A DNA stretch of 19,189 nucleotides, taken from the NCBI GenBank assembly GCA_964607755.1, contig CAZSMC010000077.1, positions 1 through 19,189 on the forward strand, read 5' to 3'. The translations under genes were made by a program, and so were the position numbers. This DNA comes from CAZSMC01 sp964607755. Its GTDB lineage: Bacteria > Zhuqueibacterota > Zhuqueibacteria > Residuimicrobiales > Krinioviventaceae. The notes beneath the pieces were generated by a model. It worked only from the letters and a program-made list of their open reading frames with translations. It had not been told where the DNA came from and did not search any database. How positions within the stretch are numbered: position 1 is the first letter of the stretch; each line of letters starts with the position of its first letter. This document shows, in pieces, positions 13,140-19,189 of this stretch.

Positions 13140-16100
13140 TTATTCCTGAACCCATTTAACAGCATCTGCAAAAATAAAGCGTCCTTTAGTTTTATCGGAT
13201 AGAACGATCTTTGCCGGACCAGCAGAAAAATAAAACGTACCCAGTGAATTCCACCCGACACCGTCGCCGGCATCGAATTGTATTTCATCCACACCGTCGT
13301 CATGGTGAACAGCAAAATGGAAATCGCTGAAAAACTCACCACCACGGCGCGGTCCTGGACGCGGTATATCCTCACCAAAACAAAAAACTTTATACCGGGC
13401 GGATTCCGGGATCTCGGCCTGCCATTGAACCTTTTGCTCGCCGTCGCCGGCTCGTTTATAATGCGCTGATTTCACAAAGCGTCCATAGAAATTATTATTC
13501 AGCGTTTTGCGCCATTGTCGCGGGCCACGCCAGAACTGAAACGGCACGTATTCATCCTCTTCCTGGCGGCTGGATTCAAAGAGCTGTTTTAATGTGCTTT
13601 TTTTTCCGCCCTGCACCGAAAATCCTTCATCCTCGTTATCAACAATAATTTCTCCTGGTTCCTGCAGTGACGGCAGTGCATCTAACACCCGGGTCTCGTC
13701 CACCGGCTTGCTGTTTCGCTCCTCAAACTTTTCAAAGCGTTCTTCGGATTCAATGGGTAAATTTTTTGACAATAGTGTATTAAACCGGATCGTTCTGGGC
13801 TCGTCGGCTAAAACCTGGGCAAAACGCACAGCCGACCCGGCCGGAACGTTGACGAGACGTTCATATTCTGACGTTTCTTCCTGGTTACCGCCAAATGGGC
13901 CAAATCCACCTTGCCCTCGAAGGCGATAATCAACCACCACCAGACCGTCAACGGGTTCCGGATTGCTAATGGTTGCCTTGACTTGATACCGGGTTCTGGC
14001 GTCTTCAATGACCTGATAGTGCTCAATATCTGAAAACAAATAACCGGGAAGCTTTTCCTGAACATACCACTGATCAATAAAAGAATCCAGTGAATGGCCA
14101 AAAGAGCGTTCATAAGCTGACATAATTTGTTGAAAAGACAAATTCTGGAATCGATTATTGATCAGCATATCTATCAGTAATCGCTGACATTCCTCTTTAC
14201 CGGCATGAGCCTGCATCCAATAAAAAAGAAATATGCTTTTTGTTTCGAGCACACTGTTGGCAAGCTCGGCATCATCTGTGCTTTCCAGGATATCTTTCAT
14301 AGACGAATCTTTTAATGCGATTTGAGCACGCTCTTTGGAGGAAATCGCTTCCATAAATCGCCACGCTCCCCGCTGCTCTGTTGTTCTGGACAGCCAATAG
14401 GATTCAAACGCCGGACCCAGAACGGGCAGGTTCTCAGCCGTCACGTTATTGACATAGGAGTAATAATTCGGAAACACCTGATAGCGTCCGGAATAGAGAT
14501 CATTTTCCCACGGCCGGCGGGTTTGAGTGCCCAATAATTCAGTATCAATAAAGCGCTTGACTGCCTGGAATTGCATTTCCGATTCCGGAACACTTTGATT
14601 ACGTCGTTGTGACTGCCGTTCAGCAAACCGCATGGTATTCTTCAAGTCCAGTGCCGACACTGGCGCGCCGTTTTCCGGCAGAAAAATCTGCTCTGGCTGA
14701 ACAGCATCATTGTGAAATATCAGAGGACGCTCAAAAGTCGTAAACTGGATCGGAGTTTCTACCAGGGATAGCCTGGGAAACGGATAGGATAATCCCATCG
14801 CATCTTCATAGTCATCCCTGGACTCTCGAATCAGTATTTCAAGCGAATCGCCAAGTGCCGAGGTATATTCTATAAAATAATCATGTTCAGGCAATGTATA
14901 GAGATTATAGGCCAGTGAATCAACCACAATTGATCTTTTTTGAAAAGGTGCTATCACCAGAGAAATTTGCGGCAGCGGTGTTTCCGGTTGAAAAATAATC
15001 GTATTGTCATGTTCAATCTGTTCCCCCTGGGAAACCGGAACCAGATTTTTGCTCTTATTCACCTCGAGGGAAAATTGCGTAAATTGCTTTTGCTGTTTAC
15101 GCACCAAATTTGACCCTTCGGTCGGTCCAGCAACCGGGTACCACAATGCCGCCGGCGGCAGCAACACATAGTCAGATGTGACAAAACTGTGCTGTTTTGC
15201 AATTTTGTACAGCATTATTGATTGCATTTTTTGACGTTGTTCTTCGGATACATCCAGATAGCACACCCGGTCGTCGAGTTGACCGCTGCCAGTTATTTCT
15301 ATTTTCACCTTGCTCCCAGGCGGCACCGGTTGTGGAGCACCAATACGCAGATGGTGATAGTCACGTTCTACCGAAACAGCATTTCCGGCAATCTTTACTT
15401 CATCGATGCGCAATCCTGGATTCAAACTAAACAAAAGTTCATCGATATTTTCATCAGTCCGGTTGCTGCACAATAGCGTGCTCTTGCTGGTCAATGACCG
15501 GCCCTGATGCCAGAGTTCGATGCCGCAGGAATCAATGTGAATAACAGGATGGTCTGCGTACTGGTCATTCAGTTTACGCATGGTGTCCCGAACGTGCTGG
15601 TCACTTTGCCATTGATTGACGTGGGCATAGATCAAAAAAGCGCCCAGAAACAGAAAAACGCCAGTCAAAACCGGTGCAACAACCCTGAGCGCATTGGACT
15701 GGGGCAGCCGTTTGAACAGAAAAATGGAAGCAAAAATAAAAGCCAAACCAATAGACAAATATATAGCCCGCTGAACAAGTATTGGCGTCAAGTTGCCAAA
15801 TCCAACAAAATCGGAAAAAGCCATCGGCACAAAAAAGCCAATAACATCGAAAAGATAGTTCACCTTGGTATTGAGAAAGAACAGAGTCAGCGCCACATAG
15901 CCGAGCAGGACCATAAAAGTGACAGCATGGCTGCGAAACAACACCATCATTATAAAAGCCATCCCGATCATAAACACCAGTGAAGGCACTCCTACGAGCA
16001 CAAAATAATAGAGGAATGGTAAAAGCTGAAAAGAAACATCGGCAAAAGCGAGCTGGATAACAGCGGCGAGGAATAGCATGAACAGGTCAAGAGCAATAAA

Positions 16101-16454
16101 GACCTGTAAAAGTCCGAAAAGCTTGCCAGTTATATATTCGGCATTGGTCATTGAGCGCATGTAAATGACCTGAGTTGTATTGAGCTTGTTGTCCCGTTTC
16201 AGGAAATCTGCAGCCAGAAAAATAACAATAACGGCCTGAGCGCTATTGAGCAGCAGCATATTAAAGTAAGGTATAGCTCCCGGAATGCCGCGCATGAACC
16301 ACGGCATGGTTTCGAAAATTTCTCCGAAAAAGACAAGATTCAAAAAAGTGAGCACAATCAAAACCAGTCCGGCAAAAATGCGAAAAAACCAGCTTCTCAA
16401 CAAGGTTTTGGTTTCGTAACGCGCAACTGTAAATATGTTCTTCAAAGATGGCAT
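13140..16454 (-). CDS. Giant ABC-2 permease fused to pseudo-M1-like and golvesin-like domains
   Basis: A 1104-residue membrane protein. Residues 1-280 are an ABC-2 type permease with hydrophobic segments at about 24-44, 64-83, 113-136, 145-171, 177-194, 231-247 and 259-277. Residues about 285-830 are a large soluble region resembling the part fused to permeases in ABC/M1-aminopeptidase proteins, but no HExxH zinc motif is present, so peptidase activity is unlikely. Residues 935-1104 start with IIVDNEDEGFSV and end with SLGTFYFSAG...FADAVKWV, the hallmarks of the golvesin C-terminal-like (xanthan lyase-type) beta-sandwich, here with an inserted charged stretch. GAGG lies five bases before the ATG. 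It starts 13 bases after the ABC ATPase gene, which must drive it. The substrate is unknown. Confidence 0.85.
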   Translation of the reverse strand: MPSLKNIFTVARYETKTLLRSWFFRIFAGLVLIVLTFLNLVFFGEIFETMPWFMRGIPGAIPYFNMLLLNSAQAVIVIFLAADFLKRDNKLNTTQVIYMRSMTNAEYITGKLFGLLQVFIALDLFMLFLAAVIQLAFADVSFQLLPFLYYFVLVGVPSLVFMIGMAFIMMVLFRSHAVTFMVLLGYVALTLFFLNTKVNYLFDVIGFFVPMAFSDFVGFGNLTPILVQRAIYLSIGLAFIFASIFLFKRLPQSNALRVVAPVLTGVFLFLGAFLIYAHVNQWQSDQHVRDTMRKLNDQYADHPVIHIDSCGIELWHQGRSLTSKSTLLCSNRTDENIDELLFSLNPGLRIDEVKIAGNAVSVERDYHHLRIGAPQPVPPGSKVKIEITGSGQLDDRVCYLDVSEEQRQKMQSIMLYKIAKQHSFVTSDYVLLPPAALWYPVAGPTEGSNLVRKQQKQFTQFSLEVNKSKNLVPVSQGEQIEHDNTIIFQPETPLPQISLVIAPFQKRSIVVDSLAYNLYTLPEHDYFIEYTSALGDSLEILIRESRDDYEDAMGLSYPFPRLSLVETPIQFTTFERPLIFHNDAVQPEQIFLPENGAPVSALDLKNTMRFAERQSQRRNQSVPESEMQFQAVKRFIDTELLGTQTRRPWENDLYSGRYQVFPNYYSYVNNVTAENLPVLGPAFESYWLSRTTEQRGAWRFMEAISSKERAQIALKDSSMKDILESTDDAELANSVLETKSIFLFYWMQAHAGKEECQRLLIDMLINNRFQNLSFQQIMSAYERSFGHSLDSFIDQWYVQEKLPGYLFSDIEHYQVIEDARTRYQVKATISNPEPVDGLVVVDYRLRGQGGFGPFGGNQEETSEYERLVNVPAGSAVRFAQVLADEPRTIRFNTLLSKNLPIESEERFEKFEERNSKPVDETRVLDALPSLQEPGEIIVDNEDEGFSVQGGKKSTLKQLFESSRQEEDEYVPFQFWRGPRQWRKTLNNNFYGRFVKSAHYKRAGDGEQKVQWQAEIPESARYKVFCFGEDIPRPGPRRGGEFFSDFHFAVHHDDGVDEIQFDAGDGVGWNSLGTFYFSAGPAKIVLSDKTKGRFIFADAVKWVQE

Positions 16455-16467
16455 TTTATCCTCGATA

Positions 16468-17346
16468 TTATTGAGTTAAATATTCCATAAAATAAACATA
16501 AGCATGTTCGAGTGTGGGCTCAATTTCTGTGCCGTTTTCTCCATTCAATTGATCGGCGACCACCTGGACAGCCCATCCATTTTCAGAAGGAATGGTGGAA
16601 ATAACCGGATATTTTTCTTTGATCGCCGGCAGCTCGCTGTCCACAGCGTCGATCTGAAACACGTGGCCGCGCGCCTTGTCGACTAATAATTCCGGCGCAT
16701 TGTTAAACACCACCTGACCGCGATTTAAAAGCACCATATCATTACACGTGCTGGAAATGTCGCCAACAATGTGTGTAGACAGGATGATAATGATTTCCTT
16801 TTGCGTCATATCTGCCAACAGATTGCGAAAACGGATGCGTTCTTCCGGGTCCAGGCCGGTTGTCGGTTCATCGACAATAACAATCCTGGGATCGCCGATC
16901 AGTGCCTGGGCAATGCCGAGTCGCCGTTTCATACCGCCGGACAGTTTACTGGCAGGCCGGTCGCGCACATCGAACAATCCGACATTTTCTAATAGCTCAT
17001 CCACAGCCTGGAAGCGCTCTTTTTTACGATGTAAACCGGCCAGTGCGCCAGCGTAATCCAGAAACTCCCAGGTTTTGAGTTTTGAGAACGTGCTGAAATC
17101 CTGTGGCAAATATCCCAACATCGCCCGGATTTGGCGGCGGTTTTTATGCAAATCCAGATCGTTCACTTTGACCTCACCTGATGTCGGTTTAAGCAGGGTC
17201 ACTAAAATACGCATCAATGTTGTTTTGCCAGCTCCGTTTGGGCCGAGCAATCCAAACAGACCGTCATTAATTTCCAGGTTAATGTTGTTCAATGCCATAA
17301 AATTGTTCTTGTACTGCTTGTTCAAATCGTGGATAGAAATTTTCAT
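16468..17346 (-). CDS. ABC transporter ATP-binding protein (CcmA/NatA type)
   Basis: A 292-residue ATPase of the class that pairs with ABC-2 permeases. Walker A is GPNGAGKT at 35-42, the Q-loop Gln is at 82, the signature LSGGM is at 135-139, Walker B IVIVDEP is at 155-161 followed by TTGLDP, and the switch His is at 192 (STHI). All catalytic residues are present. After the core (to about residue 215) there is a C-terminal domain of about 75 residues, common in exporters of this subgroup. GAGG lies five bases before the ATG. It is the first gene of the four-gene exporter operon and powers the permease encoded next. Confidence 0.95.
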   Translation of the reverse strand: MKISIHDLNKQYKNNFMALNNINLEINDGLFGLLGPNGAGKTTLMRILVTLLKPTSGEVKVNDLDLHKNRRQIRAMLGYLPQDFSTFSKLKTWEFLDYAGALAGLHRKKERFQAVDELLENVGLFDVRDRPASKLSGGMKRRLGIAQALIGDPRIVIVDEPTTGLDPEERIRFRNLLADMTQKEIIIILSTHIVGDISSTCNDMVLLNRGQVVFNNAPELLVDKARGHVFQIDAVDSELPAIKEKYPVISTIPSENGWAVQVVADQLNGENGTEIEPTLEHAYVYFMEYLTQ

Positions 17347-17492
17347 TCATGCCTCGTACAAGTGACTGTTATATGTTGTTCATGAATTCGTCCATATAGA
17401 CGAGAAATCCCCTAAAAAGTTCAGTTATGGATTTAAAAATCTGTTGCATATTTTCTCGCAGCGACCGGTTGGCTTGCCAGTACCCGATCAAT
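17347..17492. other. Intergenic region upstream of the exporter operon
   Basis: These 146 bases separate the LOG gene from the ABC ATPase gene. A minus-strand frame is open through it but starts inside the LOG gene in another frame and matches nothing I know. A short TCGTC/GACGA hairpin occurs near 17385-17405 without a T run. A promoter for the exporter is expected here, but I cannot point to one. Confidence 0.3.
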
Positions 17493-18410
17493 TTATAGAT
17501 GCCAGTAATGTGGTTTGCCAACAAATTCTTTGATAAAATGCTCGCGAAGTAGAGTGAACGCTTCATCCACATCATCAACGATATGGAACAATTTTAAATC
17601 TTCTTCCGAGATGACTCCCCACTCGACCATCTTGTCGAAATTGACCACGCTGTTCCAATATTCTTTGCCGTAAACAATCACAGACATGGGTTTGGAGACT
17701 TTGGATGTTTGCCGCAAAGTCAGCAATTCGAACAATTCATCAAACGTGCCAAATCCACCCGGGAAAACAACCAGCGCTTTTGCCAGATAGACAAACCAGA
17801 ACTTGCGCATAAAAAAATAGTGATACTCAAAGGACAAATTTTCGGTAATATACGGGTTTGGTTCTTGCTCAAAGGGCAGGCTGATATTCATGCCAATTGT
17901 CGGCCCTCCGGCTCTTGAAGCGCCGCGGTTGGCAGCTTCCATAATGCCGGGTCCGCCGCCGGAACAGACGATGAACCGTTTTCCTTCGTCCAGCTTTAAC
18001 GACCATTCTGTTAATTTATAAGACAATGCCTGAGCGTCACTATAATAATGCGATATCTTTAACGCTGTTTCGGCCTGGTGCAATTCACGCTGGAGCACCG
18101 GGTCTTCTGGATTATCCGAATATTTTTGTTTTATTTTTTCCAGATGATCAGCAGCTTCCTGCTTTGGACGAATTCGAGCAGACCCGTAAAAAACCACGGT
18201 ATCTTTGATTTGAAAATGAGCCAGCCTGCTTTCTGTTTCCAGGTATTCCGAAAGAATCCGCACCGGCCGGGCGTCATTGCTGCTCATAAATTCCTCGTTC
18301 TGATACGCTTTGGTCAGATGTGGCCTGGAGAATTGGCGCTTTGCACCGTTGGGTCGCTTGAACGGACTTTCCGTATTGCGTGACGAATAAAAATTATTTT
18401 TCTCAGACAT
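17493..18410 (-). CDS. LOG-family protein (lysine decarboxylase-like fold)
   Basis: A 305-residue member of the LOG family, Rossmann-like enzymes that cleave the base from nucleoside 5'-monophosphates (cytokinin-activating or purine nucleotide salvage types). The two diagnostic motifs are intact: GGGPGIMEAANRGA at 151-164 and PGGFGTFDELFE at 217-228, with the active-site Arg and Glu in them. The fold runs from about residue 70 (VVFYGSARI) to 295. The protein is longer than the usual 180-200 residues because of a basic, low-complexity N-terminal extension (1-65) and a charged helical insertion (82-118). It follows the alpha/beta hydrolase gene by eight bases and is likely cotranscribed. The misnomer lysine decarboxylase often attached to this family should not be taken as function. 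Confidence 0.9.
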   Translation of the reverse strand: MSEKNNFYSSRNTESPFKRPNGAKRQFSRPHLTKAYQNEEFMSSNDARPVRILSEYLETESRLAHFQIKDTVVFYGSARIRPKQEAADHLEKIKQKYSDNPEDPVLQRELHQAETALKISHYYSDAQALSYKLTEWSLKLDEGKRFIVCSGGGPGIMEAANRGASRAGGPTIGMNISLPFEQEPNPYITENLSFEYHYFFMRKFWFVYLAKALVVFPGGFGTFDELFELLTLRQTSKVSKPMSVIVYGKEYWNSVVNFDKMVEWGVISEEDLKLFHIVDDVDEAFTLLREHFIKEFVGKPHYWHL

Positions 18411-18418
18411 AAACTCCT

Positions 18419-19180
18419 CTAAAAATGACGATTCAACCAGATAACTGTTTGTCGAATAACTTGATGCCGGTGTCGCGGCGTTTGGTAGGTGTGACCGGCA
18501 TCCGGGATTTCCATGAAATCCGCTGGCGGTAATACAATATCGCGAAATTCGTGAAAACCTTCCACAAATAATGCGGCATCATTTGTGCCTTGAACGATAA
18601 ATTTCGGCATACTCAGCCCGGCGAGCGCACCCTGGACGTCGTATTGCAACGCATCCAGACCAAAATCGCGGGATATTTCCCAACCATCATATTCATAAAC
18701 GTCTTTTTGCAAAGACTGATCAAGGCTGATACCGGCATGCCGGGTAATCAGTTTTTTCATATCCGGTACTGCCGACCAGGTCACCAGGGCATCTACTGAC
18801 TCGTGTCCAACGGTCAGGATGGCTGTTGCCGCACCGAGACTAATTCCCAGCACAGCGATAGAAGAATAACCATTCTCCGTTGCCCAACCGATGGCGTCTT
18901 TTAAATTAGCGCGATTATGTGATACGGTTGTTTCCTTGAATTCGCCGGCGCTGTCACCGGACCCGTAAAAATCGAATCGCAGAACGTTGTAACCGTGCCG
19001 GGCGCAGTCACGAGCCGCTTCGACAAATAACCGTTTGCTTTCGGTTTTATCTCCCGTAAATCCGTGACAAAAAATAACGATTTTTTCCGTTTCTACCTTG
19101 TGATGGATCCCCACAATGTTATTGCCTTCACTCTTGAAGGTAAGCGGAATCTCTTTGGGTTTATATTTCTTTTTTTTCAT
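18419..19180 (-). CDS. Alpha/beta hydrolase (serine esterase-like)
   Basis: A 253-residue cytoplasmic hydrolase without a signal peptide. The fold markers are in order: CHGFTG oxyanion loop at 38-43, the strand LRFDFYGSGDS at 67-77, nucleophile elbow GISLG with S114, a QGTNDAALF strand with the acid (D201), and AGHTY with the catalytic H230. The pattern resembles feruloyl/cinnamoyl esterases and other short acyl-ester hydrolases in which HGF.G and FDF.G.G.S occur together. The substrate cannot be named. The ATG is nine bases from the window edge, so its ribosome site and promoter are only partly visible. It leads a likely two-gene unit with the LOG gene. Confidence 0.9.
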   Translation of the reverse strand: MKKKKYKPKEIPLTFKSEGNNIVGIHHKVETEKIVIFCHGFTGDKTESKRLFVEAARDCARHGYNVLRFDFYGSGDSAGEFKETTVSHNRANLKDAIGWATENGYSSIAVLGISLGAATAILTVGHESVDALVTWSAVPDMKKLITRHAGISLDQSLQKDVYEYDGWEISRDFGLDALQYDVQGALAGLSMPKFIVQGTNDAALFVEGFHEFRDIVLPPADFMEIPDAGHTYQTPRHRHQVIRQTVIWLNRHF

Positions 19181-19189
19181 AGTATCTCG

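Noticed and set aside
13140..16454. Functional M1 zinc aminopeptidase in the permease fusion
   Set aside because: No HExxH motif or downstream Glu is found anywhere in residues 285-830.
17369..17578. 69-codon frame between the LOG and ABC ATPase genes
   Set aside because: Starts inside the LOG gene in another frame, no ribosome site, matches no known family.
1..19189. CRISPR arrays, tRNA or rRNA genes
   Set aside because: No regularly spaced repeats and no cloverleaf or rRNA-like sequence were seen by eye; a covariance search was not possible.

Overview
This 19.2 kb window looks like a chromosomal segment of a Gram-negative, free-living bacterium of uncertain phylum. The evidence for an outer membrane is a TolC-type channel, a membrane-fusion lipoprotein and a C-terminal beta-barrel strand ending in Phe. 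Clear Shine-Dalgarno motifs (AAAGGAG before the ferritin and encapsulin genes, GGAG before several others) argue against a typical member of the Bacteroidota. The gene content would fit an FCB-adjacent lineage such as Calditrichota or KSB1, but that is only an impression. No tRNA, rRNA, CRISPR array, transposase or integrase gene is visible.

Layout. (1) Positions 1-1700 are accessory-like and read on the + strand: a vapBC-type toxin-antitoxin pair lies between two imperfect-dyad elements, one of which resembles an integron attC site of the long VCR type. A truncated secreted alpha/beta hydrolase and a short unknown ORF follow. (2) Positions 1725-4241 (minus) form an RNA-chaperone block: a CspA-type cold-shock protein with its own terminator, then an RRM protein with a structured leader, transcribed into a DeaD-type DEAD-box helicase. 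(3) Positions 4539-7859 (minus) hold a sigma54-type response regulator and its histidine kinase, translationally coupled. (4) Positions 7811-8442 (+) hold remnants of two secreted or outer-membrane protein genes. (5) Positions 8509-9657 (minus) encode an encapsulated ferritin followed by its encapsulin shell protein, an iron-storage nanocompartment. (6) Positions 9768-10133 encode a small nucleotidyltransferase-fold protein. (7) Positions 10415-17346 (minus) form an export operon: ABC ATPase, a giant ABC-2 permease with a pseudo-M1-like region and a golvesin-like C-terminal domain, a TolC-like channel and a HlyD-like adaptor. (8) Positions 17493-19180 (minus) encode a serine alpha/beta hydrolase and a LOG-family protein.

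The most noteworthy points are as follows. The histidine kinase has lost its first membrane helix at the same point where the divergently oriented + strand gene has lost its 5' end, so a single deletion explains both. A neighbouring outer-membrane protein carries an internal out-of-frame junction. The permease/pseudo-M1/golvesin fusion sits inside what reads as a complete ABC tripartite exporter. The RRM gene has a leader with two nested perfect 8-bp inverted repeats. I did not find a wholly unknown defence or mobile system. The best candidate for an undescribed system is the four-gene exporter with the permease fusion.
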